DNA from: Cycas panzhihuaensis
Lineage: Eukaryota > Cycadophyta
Reading direction: 5' to 3'
Assembly (NCBI GenBank): GCA_023213395.1
Contig: CM041465.1
Location: forward strand, 167,717,741-167,781,740
Length of the DNA: 64,000 nt
Part shown: piece after piece, positions 49,266-62,900 of the stretch
Position numbering within the stretch: the first letter of the stretch is position 1
How the letters are laid out: the number at the start of each line of letters is the position of its first letter
Notes under the pieces: model-generated
The model's input: only the letters and a program-made list of their open reading frames with translations
What the model was told of the DNA's origin: nothing
The model's database searches: none
Program-made: the position numbers and the translations under genes

Positions 49266-51287
49266 TTGCTTCCTTCATATTCCCCACTTGCACTTGCAAT
49301 GGAGCCATCACTTCCTTCTCCCCACAATCCATGTGGTGAAGGAGATTGTGAAAGTGAATTTAGAAATATTTTCAAGTTATTATGATAGCATATTTTGTAT
49401 TGTTTTCCTTTCCTTTCTCTTTTGCAGGTTTGGAAGCATAATACAAGGAGTTGTAAGGCCCAAGGATTCCAATCCTTTGCTGGCCATTCATGCTATCCCA
49501 TTCTTCTTTTCTTTTCCCTTTTTGTCCATTTAACAGGGAAATGTCTTTAAATTTTTCCGAGATTTAGAAGAATGATTGTAAGGAGTTTTACCCATTTTTT
49601 TTAAAGAATTTTGAGCCATTTAAAATATCCATCATTGTATGCTCTCACCTTGCCCATATTGGGACCCCGGTGATCAAAAATGATGGAAATTTCATATGGT
49701 ATCATGTGTTAATGAGAGATTAGAAAGCTGAAATTTCTGCAGAAATTTAATTTGATTGCTGAACTTCACAGGTCTGCAAAATCTTCTACAGAGATCCAAT
49801 TGAAGTGATTCCAATTGTCAAAGATGGGGCTCTGAGTCTACTTTCCAGCACAAAAATTGGCACCTAATTTGGATGCCGTATGAGGAAGTTATTGCTGTTT
49901 TAGTGAACAGCAGTTATTTTTAGTAAGAATTATGGAAAAATATAATTTCCTAACTTTGCGGGGCTGTCAAAAATGTTCCAGAACTCATTTGGACCTGATT
50001 CCACTTTCTGAAGATGAAGCTCTGAGTCTAGTTTGCAGCACAAAAATTGGCACTCCATTTCGACATCGTGGGAGAAAGTTATTGCAGATTTAGTGAAGAG
50101 TACATTTTTTTTATATTAACAAAAAAAAAAAAAAAATGAAGAAAATTTCTTCCTTTTTATAAGGCTTAAAAGCCCATTGTAAAAGTGAGAAAAAACACAC
50201 GGATCGAGCAATATCCGGTGTCCTCACTCACTTATTGAGCATTGCATTTCAGCACTCTAAAATCACTCAAAGCAAGCACTCCAAAGACACTTCAAGCAAG
50301 CACCTCAATGAAGCACTCCAAAAGCACTCCAAGCAAGCATTATTTTCGATTAAATGTCGTTTGATGCAATTCGATAATCTTTTCACTCTTCCTAAAAGGA
50401 GCATCACGTATGCTATTTTCCGCCATCTTGTACTGTTCACACACTCGCCAAGGTTGAGATACCTTGGTTGGCGAATCTTAGTGCCATAAAGGAGGTGTGG
50501 GTTTCAAGTTGGGTGCGGACTAAACAGGAATATTGGTGAGGTTTGGTTAGCCATACCATCGTGCCTCAATCGGGGATCATCACGATAACCAACCGGAAAA
50601 GCGAAACTTTAATACAAGATTAAAATATACCCGATCCAATATCCGTCATAGCCATGTGTATGCACGTACAACTCTTTAGGGGTGGTATATAGGTGCTCAT
50701 TGGTGAGCGGGTGAGGATTGGGAGTACCTGGACTCCGTTGTGACTTGGATTTCATCACCAAGCACGATTGCGGGTATCGCGGGTGAAGGCCAAATTAATT
50801 CTACTAGAAGCCTAGGCATCCTTTCAACAACCTCAACTACATGTTGGACACAAGTTAGAGGTTATTGGGTTGATTACGCATCCTACATTCGAGAGCTTCA
50901 AGTTGTGTAAACCTAATGATGTCAACTTTTACATTGGCCTACAATCTTGTATATTGATCACTTACTTATTTGTAAAATGTGATCCATAGTGTAATCACAA
51001 TCATAGTGCTTCTCATATTCTGCTGCGTCGGGGTTAATATTTGCCACAAGAGTTAGTGGCCAATTTTTATCATAGTTCTTCTCATATTCTGCTGCGTCGG
51101 GTTAATATTTATCACAAGTGTTGGTGACTTTTCTCTAAGTTGCTCCCTTCATCTTTGAGCAACCATTCTCACTTCTTCTTCCTTCTTCTACACTACTTCA
51201 TTACATTTCCCATTTGTAAATAGTGATCGGTCATTTATTACCATCACTTTTATAGTCCTTGTTCATTTCTTCCTTCTAAAAGACACA
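49266..51287 (+). other. C1 leader with direct repeats
   Basis: Two kilobases without a convincing gene. GCTCTGAGTCTACTTTCCAG at about 49828 recurs as GCTCTGAGTCTAGTTTGCAG at about 50018, with similar flanks for roughly 150 bases. A second duplication of 68 bases (TTCTCATATTCTGCTGCGTC) begins at 51002 and 51070. A short CACTCCAAAG/CAAGCA repeat occurs at 50253-50345. Confidence 0.75.
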
Positions 51288-52240
51288 ATGTCTTCACAAT
51301 TCAAGCAAAATGTGAACCGCATTCTAAAAGGGAAAGAAAATTGGGACATGTGGTTCACCGGTGTCGTAAATGCCGCAAAGTATGAAGGTCTATGGAGAGA
51401 TCACTTACAACCTACACCCACATTGCATTCTGACTACCACAAGCTCTTGAGGAGGTGCTCCAACCGCTCCCATCAAGCCGTAGCTAAACGCCAATGGGAA
51501 CTTGATGATGATAAAATCCGCGGGGATATCGCTTGTCACCGATTATTCTCGCATAATCTCATTGATGAAGCCGTACATGATACAAGATGGAAAGTTCTTG
51601 AAGTTCTTAAGAAGAACTTTGACACTAAATCGACTTAGAATTTGTTCACTTAGTTTGAAGATGAACAAATTAAAATGCAAAAGGACATGCAAGTGAGACA
51701 ATCAATCTCCTTCGTCCAATCAAGCAAGCCATTGATAAAGATTTTAAAACTCAATGCATTACATGGGCTTTCTTGATTCACCATGTCTCCATATCCCGAT
51801 TATAAAAATCTATTGGGAGTCTTCAATCCAATGGAACTTTAAAGACCCTAAACTTTGAGGATCTTGGCGATAAGTTCATTGAATTTGATAAGACCTTTGA
51901 TACCAACTTTGCCACTACATCGATCCAATTGATCTTGCTTTTGAAGTGGAAGAAGATCTTTGTTACACCAAAATCAAGGTCAATACTCTCATAGAGGTGG
52001 TAATTCAGGAAGAGGAAGAGGTAGACAACAAGGACAACGTCCTCTTAGTCAACAGGCTCCTCAATTCCAACAAAATAGCCTCAAGGCCAAGGGCAAAATA
52101 ATCAACCTCGACCTAGATCCGAATCGAGACAATCCGGCCTAATACTTGACCGGAAATCAAACAATCGTGTGCCAAAGGTGTAATAGAAGAGGATATTATG
52201 CCAAAAATTACGAATCGCCACCAACAACTACTAAGTTATC
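51288..52240 (+). pseudogene. C1 gag remnant
   Basis: MSSQFKQNVNRILKGKENWD begins a 116-codon copia gag (UBN2-like) frame with WFTGVVNAAKYEGLW, ended by a stop at 51636. Later pieces are in other frames. The zinc knuckle near 52171, CQRCNRRGYYAKNY, has its histidine and last cysteine replaced by tyrosine. Confidence 0.85.
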
Positions 52241-52429
52241 AACATACCATGGTGCACATAATGTTGATAATACTTTTGAAGATGCTTTTGGTGGAACGCA
52301 ATTTTCTCATGCACACCTTCAAAGAATTGGGACCACTTCATCAAATGTTGTTGATAGATCCACTAAGTATATTGAGGCTCATTGTGGCTATGCTTATTCA
52401 CTTTTGCCTTCACCACTTGGAGTTGCAAA

Positions 52430-55400
52430 TAGTGCTACCTCAAATACTTCATCGTGGATCATGGATCTGGAGCAACACAACACATGACTTGTCATCGCCA
52501 GCTTCTTTCAAGATTTTGACTCAAGTTCGTGGTGTTGTACACATGGTGACAAATCATCTCGACCATCGAAGGACTTGGAGCAGTTTGCACGAAACTCCTG
52601 TGCCTTCCAGATTTTACACTTGTTGATGTTTTATATATTCACTCGCCCGAAGCGTAATCTCTCCCCGTCCACCCTTGTCTCTCGTGGATTTGATCCGAGT
52701 GTAATCGCAAACAATCAAACTCTCTCGTGTCATTCACCCTCCTTCAAATCTTGTGGTTATGACCCAATTCTTGATGGTAAACTTTTCCGCCTAACTAGCT
52801 CACCATCCTCTGAAGTCAATTATGTTGATGATGAATTTGTTTTTACCACAACCCTGACTCCTCAACAGTTGTCCCAAGCTCTATGGCATGCTCGTATGGG
52901 CCATATCAAAATTGATCGTTTAAGAGAACTACAAGACACTCTTCCTGGTTTGCCTAAGTTCCTCCAAGCCCTTTAAATGTGAAGCATGTATTATTGCTAA
53001 ATCTCAAAGACAACCCTTTCCTCGTAGTCAGTGGAAATCTACCCAACCTCTGCAGCTTGTACACTCAGATATATGCGGTCCTATGCCTATCCCTTCTATC
53101 AAATGTAAGTGGTACTATATTACTTTCATTGATGATTTTACCAAGAAAGTATGGGTTGCTTTTCTTGCAAAGAAAGATGAAGCTTTTTCTATGTTTCAAG
53201 CTTTCAAGGCCGTGGAAAATGAATCGATTCAAGATCAAAATACTCGTGGATCGACAATGGTGGCGAGTACACATCCAATGAGTTTGAATTGTACCTACGT
53301 CAACGTGGAATCAAACATCGACCATCATTGGTGTACACCCCAAAGAAATGGAGTTGCCGAGCGTATGAACAGACCATCATGAATATGGCTCGTCTATGCC
53401 GGTATATAAGAATGTCCCTATCTATCTTTGGGCCGAGGCTATCTCGACCGTGTATTGCATCAACACCGTTAGTCCCTCCAAGCTCGGCCCCTCTCCACAT
53501 GAAATGTGGTATGGACAAACCTCTATCTCGCACTTGAATTTTTGGCTCTACTTGTTATGCTCATATTTTGCAGAACATAGAAATAAGCTCCAAGATAGAG
53601 CCATCAAAGGCATCTTTGTCGGATACCCTATGGACAAAAAGGGATACAAGGTTTTATACCTTCAGAGCGCAAAATCATCATCACTAGAGATGTTATCTTT
53701 GGCAGACCGAAGATCAATTACTCGACTTGACTCCAAGACGCCTTTATATCGATTTAATGATGCTTTGAATTTGATGTCCAGTTCCAAAATTTAGGGGAGA
53801 TGTCAATGATGCTTAAAATCTTGGAATCGACAATAGAGCCTCGGAGGATACAAGTCCGGACTCAATCCAATGTGTACACATCCAACACCATCATTTGTGA
53901 ATGCCAAGTTGACAAAGGCAAAGCCATAGCGGAAGGATCATCTTCTCCAACATCCGTGGTGGCCCATCTTCTCCAAAGATCGTCAACTTCCTCCGTGCCA
54001 AATATTTCACATGATCCTTTTCGGGATCAAAGCGAAGACCAAGAGGTTGTGGAAATGAAAACCTCATTCCCAACTCGAGGTTTTTACGTGAAACCTACCA
54101 CTACACAAGGACATGCGACCCGGATGAGGTAGGCAAAGCGGCACTAGAAGTGCCCATAGAGCAAGGATGCATGAATCACTTTCCGTTGAGCTTGAACCAG
54201 AGCGCATCTTGCTCTTAATGAAGAGCCCCTAACGTACCAAGAAGTTGTAAAGCATGCGGCTTGGAGAAATGCCATGAGCGAAGAGTATCAATCTCTTATT
54301 AAGAGCGGTACATGGGAGCTTGTTGATCTACCACTTGGAAGAAAGGTAGTTCAAAATAAATGGGTGTTCAAAACAAGTATAGATCGGATGGCACCCTAGA
54401 AAACACAAGGCGAGGTTGGTAGCAAAAGGATTCACGCAAAGGGAAGGCATTGACTACATGAAATCTTTGCTCCTACAACCAAGTGGCCTACAATCGAACT
54501 CTAATAGCCTTGGGCGCTCAGCGAGGTTGGAAAATCCACCAACTCGATGTTAAGACCGATTTCTCAATGGGGACCTTAAAGAAGAAATTTACATGGCTCG
54601 GCCGGAAGGATACGAGATTAACGGTCGGGAGCATAAAGTTTGTAGGCTCAAAAGTCCTTATCTGACCTAAAGCAAGCCCTCGTGCTTGGTTTACCAAGTT
54701 GTCTGAAAGAATGAGGCAACTTGGATATGAGGTTTGTGACTATCAAGATATTGATGCAACATTATTCATCAAGCGCCAAAATGATAAAGTCACTTACCTC
54801 TTAATCTTTGTGGATGACATGCTCATAACGGAATAGTGAGCAGTGTAATCGGCCGGTGAAGAAGGACCTTGCTAAAACTTTTGAATTATCGACCTCGGGT
54901 TGATGAAATATTACTTGGGAATTGAAGTAACTCAAAGGATGGCAAAATCTTCTCTCCCAAGAAAAATATATCAACGATCTTCCGACAAAGTTTCGGTTGG
55001 AAGGTGCTCGACCGGTGGATACACCTATGGAGCCTAATATTAAGCTCTCGATTGATGGTGACAATAGGGAGGCGGGCCTTGACACTCTGAGGCAACTTGT
55101 AGGTAGTCTCATCTATACTACCAACACAAGGCCGGATATTGCACACTCTGTCGGCATTCTTGCAAGATTCATGACAAATCCTAAGCGGAATCATTGGCAA
55201 GTCACAGTGTTGAGGTACCTAAAGGCGACTAGCAAATATGGTGCATTGTATGAACCCAATGCGAATTTAAACTTTATGCATACGGACTCGGACTTTCTTG
55301 GGAGATAAAGACACGGAAGATCTACGTCAGTGCGTAACATTTCTTGGAGCAGACCAATATCATGGAGATCCGGATGGCAAAAGATAGTTGCACTCAAGCT

Positions 55401-55700
55401 ACGTGAGTACATTCTTTCGAGACAAGCAAGGAGGTGATATGGCTTAGAAAATTGTTGAATACATTAAATGCCACCCAAACAAGTTCTACTAGCTTACATG
55501 TAGATAATCAATCTACAATCGGATGGCTAAAAATCACGTATTTCATGATCGTACCAAACATATAAGTACAAAAGTCCACAGGATTAGAGAACTAGTTCAT
55601 GATGGCACAATTCAATTAGATCTTGCCATGCCAGATTAAGTGGCCGATATCTTCACCAAACCAATGAAGAGGGTGAAGTTTGAGCGATTCAAAGCAACTC
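52430..55700 (+). pseudogene. C1 pol remnant, many frameshifts
   Basis: The protease reads SSWIMD and then loses frame by one missing base before the SGATQHM-type motif. The pre-integrase block LWHARMGHIKIDRL is at about 52882. Integrase shows WYYITFIDDFTKKVWVAFL (53110). The second aspartate motif is off frame at about 53250 by one missing base, and NGVAERMNR is at about 53349. RT shows WRNAMSEEYQSLIKSGTWEL (54270) and FVDDM near 54811. RNase H shows LVGSLIYTTNTRPDIAHSVG (55099), and the tail motif VADIFTKPMKR is at about 55641. At least ten frame changes or stops are needed to read through it. Confidence 0.9.
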
Positions 55701-56152
55701 GACCTTAGGGCCTCCATCTCGGTGATTGAAGGAGATGACAATAGGACCATCATACTCTGTCTCATTCGTGAAAACCCCTTGTGGGCGGAAGGACAAGAGT
55801 AAGTCTACTCTATCCCATTCGTGAAAACCCCATGTGGTAGCGAAAGGATAAGGGTTGTATCATTTTGGAAAATCGGAACTGTGAAAACCCAAAAGGGCAT
55901 GGGGATGACCAAATGGTATATGGAGACTCGATAGATTTCAACTACAAAATTTATTGTCTTGATTGGCTATCTGGCTACATTTAAAAGAAATTGCTGAGCC
56001 AAGTTAGTAGATTAGAAAATTTGTGGGTTTTCTTCCCATGAGGGTTTCCCATAAAAGTATCATACTAGTTTGCTTTGTAAGAGGCTCAAATGAAGACCTC
56101 ATAGGATAGAATAAAATAGAATGAAATGACCTTCTACCATTAAGGGGGAGAT
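55701..56152 (+). other. C1 3' non-coding region and PPT
   Basis: CATTCGTGAAAACCCC occurs at about 55766 and 55819 in a short duplicated block. The polypurine tract AAGGGGGAGAT (56142-56152) touches the 3' LTR. Confidence 0.8.
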
Positions 56153-56449
56153 TGAAAGGGTTAATGACATAAGGTCATTACATTAGTTGATTATTTCGAA
56201 AAAGGGTCTTAAGTGAACTTTAAATTAGATCACTTAAGTGAAATGCACTTTCATGTGCATTATGTGTAATTTCATTTCACCTAACCCAAATGCTCCCTCT
56301 CTCAATATAAAAGTAAAGCTCAATGGAGGAGATTCATTCTTTACCTCCCCATTTTGTGAGAGCTACTTTCTTTCTCTCAAGTCTCTCTTGCTCCCATGTT
56401 TGCCTTTGTGTTTAGTGCATGGAGATGAAGGATAGATCCACTCTTTTCA
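56153..56449 (+). repeat. C1 3' LTR (297 bp)
   Basis: It begins TGAAAGGGTTAATG and ends CTCTTTTCA, followed by the TGATT duplication. It is otherwise identical to the 5' LTR. Confidence 0.95.
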
Positions 56450-58919
56450 TGATTGCTTCAAGGTGATCTTGGGAGAGGGACGCAAGGTGAGACCTTGAGT
56501 CATCCCAAAAGGCAAGGGCCTCCTACCCCTTAGATGGCCGGGAAAAGGAAGAAAGGACCTAAAGGGTTGCATCTTCTCAAGGAAGAGAGAAGGCAACATG
56601 TAGGTGGGATGTGCGTAGTGTAATATCTATGTGTAAGCTAGTCAAATGAGTGAGGGGTGAGTAGCTCACACTCAAAGGAAACTACCTACACGCAATAAAA
56701 CAACTACGAAAAAAAACACGTAAATGCAAAGATGTATTCCTTCCATTTTTTCCATTTCCTACGTGTTTTTTAATATGCAAACATAGGCATGGAAAGAATG
56801 CTATAGGAAAGAACAAAAGGGAAAAGAGGAATACTTAGACATGGTGTTCGAATGAAGTGTTGCGATTCCCATTGCTTTACGCGCCTTCCTGCTCCACTTG
56901 TCACGTAGGTGAGACTAGCCGATGATGGTTGCCGTGAGTAGTCGAAGGGGGCTATCTTACCTCCCCAAATGTGCAAACAGAAGCAAGCAAAGCAAAGGTG
57001 AATACAACAAAAAAAGAAACAAAGAAAAGCAACTAACAAGAGACTAACTTGTTGACCAACACGCCTCGTGTGTATCGCCACTATCGCAAGACCTGTCAGC
57101 CAAAACATGCAAGTTTCTCCCTCTCGGAAGAGGGGATACCAAATATATCTACTATACGTGTGTAAATATAAAAGAGCTGGAATCAAACTAAATCAAGAAC
57201 ACGTGCATATTACTCCAAACAGGACTCCAATAAGCAACCATATCAACCGGTACCCAAAGCAAAAGAGTTAGCCTTAGAATGGCTAGCTCACCTACAGAAA
57301 TCCCCACGTGGCCTCGGGGAAGAAGAAATAAACTATATTGATTGCTTAGGGTAGCAAGCAAAAGAGGAAAGAAACCAGTGGAATGACGTGCAAGCACACC
57401 CAAAGGACAAGGTGCTATGAGCAGAAGATCATCTAGTTGGGGATAGCTTACGAGTCATGAACCAAACGGGAGTGGTTTTGGGGCTTATGTGGTGCCCAAA
57501 ACCAACAAATGTGGATCTGAAACTAGCGTGGCAAGGGGCTGCCAATGCTAGTTCAGATTTAGAGATAGGCTCCCGAGTCCCTAGCCCAGCTTCAAGGGAG
57601 GCAGTAGGTGCAAGGGGAAAGAAAAGAAGGGTTTGGACCCTTGGGGAGAAGGTCAGCAAGGGGGACTAACCCCGCCTTTCTCCCTCTACTTTTCTTTGTG
57701 TCATCCCCTTTGCACAGCCACCTTAAAGTAGGCTTGCAGGAAAATGATGGGAAGCACTACAACACAAGGCGCAAAAAGCTAGTGCTAAATGGGCACAAGA
57801 TCAAGAAAAACAAATATACCAAGCACTATCCATAAAAAGTGAAGGAAAGAACATGGATTTTGGAGCAAATATTGGGGAGTACCTTATAACAGAGAGTAAG
57901 AGTTTATTTCTGTTGGAAAATAGAAGAAAGAACCTACATTTGGCAGGCTTTGAAGGCTGGTTTGGAGGAGAGGCCACTGTGAGAACCACTATGGTCTTGA
58001 GACCTTGGAGCTTTTCCTTGGAGAGTTCATGTGAATGCTCTTCTTTCCATCGTGTGAACCTGCAAGAGGAGGCCTGAGCTGTTGGTGCTAAGCTTGAGAT
58101 GCAGCAATAGTCTATGTAGGAAGAGTAGCAGCCAAAGAGTATCCTTTTTGTAGTAGGTGATGGAGAGCTGTAGGAGTGTCATCAAAAAATGGAGGAAGAA
58201 GAGATAAGAATGATTGACTTTTTGGTTTTTATCTTCCACTAACCCTAAGTGAACATTTGGAGTCACGGGGAAGTTAAAAGGCACGGACGCCACGTGGCAG
58301 TTCCGTGAAAAGAGCGGGAACTGCCGCATATGTTTTAAAAAATAAATTCAGACAGTCGTACCACGGTAAACATCGCGGTACCATGGCAAATATCACGGTA
58401 CCACTAAGTTTACAACGAGACGGGCCTATAGGCTAAAAATCGGTCGAAATGGGTGCGAGCCAAACAGGGGAGTATGTTAGAAATTTGAACAAGCTGGGAA
58501 TTGGTGCCCAGATGACTGATAGATGGTTAGGAGAGAGGGATGGGTCTCAACCGGGGATCCTATCATACTTGGAAAGCAAATCAAAGTATAGGTAGAATGC
58601 TATCATAGGCGAGACACGACTAACTAAGGTGTCTCAACGGGTTGTGGAGATGATGTGGGTGGCTAAGTTCCATATGGGGTGTAGCACTCGCTGAGGAGTG
58701 CCCCCACAGTGGGTCGTCATAGGCTGAGTGGCATGCAGTAGGCATACGTAGTGTGATCAAGTAAGAAAGCAATGCAGTCATGCGAATGACAGGCAAGCAT
58801 GCGTCAGGCAATCTACTAAGCGACCTTGGTCAAACAAGAGTGAGGATGGGAGCAAGAACATATATCTGAGCTTACTTGAGTTGATGCGTCCCGAGTCTAT
58901 TCCTAGTAGCCGAGAAATA
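56450..58919 (-). repeat. Gypsy 5' LTR, right piece
   Basis: It resumes with TGATTGCTTCAAGGTGATC, matches 34996-37461 with scattered differences, and ends AGCCGAGAAATA (CA changed to TA). GGGCC at 58920-58924 follows. Confidence 0.93.
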
Positions 58920-58939
58920 GGGCCTAGAAAACAGGGACA

Positions 58940-59960
58940 ATGGTAGCATATCAGATTGGATAATCATTACCAAAATTTAATGGATCTGACTCTCTACCAT
59001 GGTCAAGGCAAATACAAGTTATTTTACAATCGAAGGGTTTGTGGAATATTGTTTCTCATGGCCTTACTCTACCTTAACCAACTTCACCTAACACAAAATT
59101 GACATCCAATCAAGAATTAGAAAAGGAAGAGCTTTTAAGGAAGGATGGTGATGCACTCTCAATTATATATATGTTCGTAGTTGAGCAAATTTTCTCTCGT
59201 ATATATGGAACTACTACCTCCTATGAAGCGTGGAACATCTTAAAGACTAGTTATGAAGGAGCTATACCGCAAAGACTTCGGAATCTGATATTAAACTACG
59301 AAAATTTAAGGATGATGCCTACAGATTCAATTAATAAATTCATTACAAAGATGTAAGATCTAGTTAATCAAATGATATATTTGGGAGAACATATCTCTAA
59401 ATAGAGAATGGTTGAGAAAATACTGAGAAGTGTAAGTGAAATAAGTAAATTTAAAAATATCGCAACTACTATTGAAGTGACAAAGGATCTGTCTACCTTT
59501 AAAGTTGGTCAATTATTGTCTATATTACTTAATGTAGAAGAAAAGAGTAAAAATAAGGCTATAAATGAAGATTTAGATCAAGCTTTAGCATCAACTTCTA
59601 ACTTGAGGGAAAGTGTTAAATAACCTATCCATCAAGGGTTGAATCGATCTCAAGAAGTAAATATGTAAAAACGTCTTCAATTCTCAAGAGGAAGATCAAG
59701 AGGACCTAATCAAGGAAGAAGTTGGAATTCTTTAGGACCAAGTCAAGGAAGAGGTTGGAATTCTACAAGACCAAGTCAAGGAAGAGGTTAGAACTCTACA
59801 GGACCAAGTCAAGAAAGATGTTGGAATTCTTCATCTCTAGGTAAAGGTGCTTCTCAAGGAAGAGGTAGAGGTTATGGACCTCAATGTTATAGATGTGGAA
59901 AATTTATGCATGTAGCTAGAAACTTTTATTCAGTAAACACAATTACAGATACCTAAGATA
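58940..59960 (+). pseudogene. C2 gag remnant
   Basis: The ATG at 58940 opens MVAYQIG, then a TAA, then SLPKFNGSD and GLWNIVSHGL. The frame continues in phase to EAWNILKTSYEGAIPQRLRN, the copia UBN2-type gag. A repeat-rich RG/W/N/S region follows, then the knuckle CYRCGKFMHVARNF (about 59884), in which the last cysteine is phenylalanine. Stops at several places, no indels seen in this part. Confidence 0.85.
59721..59850 (+). repeat. Four 33-bp repeats in C2 gag
   Basis: GTTGGAATTC-like starts at 59721, 59754, 59787 and 59820 encode an 11-residue unit of the type RGWNSTGPSQG. One unit has TAG for the tryptophan codon. Arg/Gly-rich tails before the knuckle are common in copia gag. Confidence 0.9.
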
Positions 59961-59984
59961 ATTCATCAAAAGGTGAGAGTTTAT

Positions 59985-62900
59985 TCTATACTAGCTTAAT
60001 GGAAAATTCTTTGACAAATGATGAATGTTTTATTGACTTTGGATGCTTAACTTATATGACTTACAATACTGAATCTTTTTAAAAAATTGATAAGGATCAG
60101 AAAGGGAAAGTTGTATTTAGAGATGATAATACCCAAGAAGTTTAAGGAAAATGAACTATCTCTATTAAAACAGATGATGAAGAAAATAAAGATATTCATA
60201 ATATTTTGCTTGTTCCTATATTAAAGAGAAATCTATTGTCAGTTAGCCAAATGATGGAGCAAAGATACAGGTTAGTATTTGATAATGATAAATGCAAAAT
60301 TTATGATAATAAAAGAAAGTTTTCTTTGGTTGTTAAATATAAAATGACTGAAGATAGATTGTTCAAATTAATTCTATATCTTCAAAATGTTGCATTGAAT
60401 GCATCAGTCAATGATGCTAGTATTCTATGGCATCTTCATTATGGACATTTGAATTATGGTAACCTTATCAACTTGAGAAAGAAAGAAATGGTTAAACTTC
60501 TCTCATTTATTCAAAGCAATAATGATATTTATGAAGGATGTGTTTTTAGAAAACAACATAGTAACGGGTTTTTAAAATCCAGTTTCTAATCTTAAGTTCC
60601 ACTAGAATTAGTTCATGTTGACTTGTATGGGCCCATGAAGAATGTGTGACATGGAAAAGCAAGATATTTTATGATTTTGGTTGATGACTTCATAAGAAAA
60701 ATTTAGGTTTACTTCCTTAAGGAAAAATTAGAAACATTCCTGAAATTTATATAGTTTAGAGCTTTGTCTGAAAGACAAAGAGGATTCAAAATAAAAATCC
60801 TTTATTTAGATAATGGGGGAGAATTTATCTCTAATGATTTAAAGTTTTTTGTAGAAAAGTTGGAATAAGGAGATAATTTACAACTCCTTATACTCCCTCA
60901 TAAAATGGCATAACTAAAAGAAAGTTAAGGACCGTTATGGAAATAACAAGATGTATGCTGAAAAGAAAAAGGTTAGATGACTCTTTTTGGGCTGAAGCAA
61001 TAAATACCATTATATATTTACTAAATAGAAGTACAACCAAAGCATTGAAGGATGTGACTCCTGAAGAAGCATGGACAGGTAAGAAGCCTGATGTAAGCAA
61101 TTTAAGAGTATTTGGTTGTGTCGCTTATGCCCATATCCCTGATTAGAAAAGAATAAAATTAGAAAGAAAACGTATCAAGTGTATCTTTATAGGCTATTCA
61201 GGTGAGTAAAAGGCATATAGACTATATGATCCAATTGTAAAGGTTTTCTTTATGAATAGAGATGTTATTTTTTATGAACATGGTGAATATAAGATTGAAG
61301 ATGACAAAGGTAAGGAAGTTATAATTGAGGTTAGGGCCTCAAAAAAGAAAACAAATATAAATACAATTGAAGATACAAGTTTAAATCAATGAAGACAAGG
61401 TCCAAAATGGGTTATGAGAAGTCATGATCTTGGAAATATTCTAGATAGTAACTTTAATAAGAGATTTACGAGATCATAAGCTAAGGTAAACTATGCCTTA
61501 ATGTCTCAAGTGATACAGAAAAATGAACCTCAAACTTTTAAAGAAGCTACAAAAAGTAATGAATGGACTTAAGCAATGGAAGTAGAATTTGATACTTTGA
61601 GTCAGAATAAAACATGAGATTTGGTTGAATTATCACTGGTTAAGAATGTTATTGGAACTAAATGGATATATAAGACTAAATATAAGGCTAATGGTACAGT
61701 TGACAAATACAAAGCTAGACTAGTTGCAAAGGGCTATGCTCAATGAGAAGGTATATATTATGAAGAAACCTTTGCTCCTATTACTACGATGACTACAATT
61801 AGGAGTATTATATCTCTACATGCTCATCTTGGTTAAAAGGTCTATTAGATGGATGTTAAATCAATCTTTCTCAATGGATATGTCAATGAAGAAATTTATG
61901 TCTCCCAACCTCAAGGTTTTGATATTAAGGGGCATGAACATTTGAAATGTAAACTTAAAAAGGCTCTATATGGATTAAAACAAGCATCAAGATCTTGGTA
62001 CATAAGAATTGGTAAATATATTAAGGATAAGGGTTTTTAAAGAAGTAACTCAGATTCAAATCCATACATGAAAACTTCCAAGAACTCTATTTTGATTGTT
62101 GTAATGTATGTTGATGATTTAATTTACACTACTAACAATGATCAATTACTCCAAGAATTCAAAAATGATATGAATTCTAAATTTGAAATGACAAACTTAG
62201 GATAATTGCATTATTTTCTTGGAATTAAAGTATGGCAAGATAACAATGGAATATACATATCTCAAAGTAAGTATGCTATGGATATTTTAAGAAAATTCAA
62301 CATGAGCAATTGTAATCCTTGTCCCACTCCCATTGAATTTAGATTAAAGCTCAATAAGCATGAAGAATTTATGTTAGTTGATCCCACTCTATATCATTAG
62401 TTGATTGGAAATCTTATTTACTTAACTAATACAAGACCAGATATAACAGATGGAGTTAATTTGACTTGTATGTTCATGGCAAATCCTAAGCAAGAACAAT
62501 GGAATGCTGCCAACAGAATTCTCAGATACATTAAAGGAACAATTGATCATGGTCTTTTCTATAATTCTTCAAACAAATGTAGCCTGGTTGGCTATTCTAA
62601 TGTAGATTAGACTAATGATCTAGAAGATAGAAAATCTATCATAGGTTATGTATTCAACATTGGTTCGGCAGTAATATCTTGGAATACAAAAAAATAACCC
62701 ACTGTGTCATTATCTACAACAGAAGTAAAATACAAGGCAGTTGAAGCAGCAAGTTGAGAAACTATTTGGAATAGAAGATTACTTGAAGATATACATCAAA
62801 AGCAAAGTGATCCTACAGTGATTCATTACGATAATCAAAGTGTAATTCAAATATCAAATAATCCAGTCTTACATGTAAGAACAAAGCACATCGAGATTAA

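Larger units (their letters stand above)
48955..56449 (+). mobile_element. Copia retrotransposon C1 (7495 bp), inside the gypsy 5' LTR
   Basis: Its LTRs are 48955-49252 and 56153-56449. The duplication TGATT is at 48950-48954 and 56450-56454, and removing the element restores the LTR sequence seen at 34985-35005. The PBS is at 49255 and the PPT AAGGGGGAGAT at 56142. The LTRs differ by one A in a run near the start, so the insertion is very young. The coding region nevertheless carries many one-base shifts and stops. Confidence 0.96.
34841..58919 (-). mobile_element. Ty3/gypsy retrotransposon (Tat/Ogre-like), about 16.6 kb plus nested C1
   Basis: The LTRs are 34841-37461 and 48800-58919 (the latter holds C1), with duplication GGGCC at 34836-34840 and 58920-58924. 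The minus strand carries PBS, gag, protease, RT, RNase H and integrase. Further on come an antisense PMD frame and a second RNase H, then a PPT (AAGGGGGCAG) at 37471-37462. Integrase after RNase H places it in Ty3/gypsy. The large LTRs, dual RNase H and antisense ORF suggest the Tat clade. The first 165 LTR bases differ at about 18 sites, nearly all transitions by hand count, so it is old. Confidence 0.93.

Noticed and set aside
34841-58919. Possible endogenous pararetrovirus
   Set aside because: The presence of integrase, LTRs, PBS, PPT and a target duplication shows a Ty3/gypsy element; no movement protein or coat protein seen.
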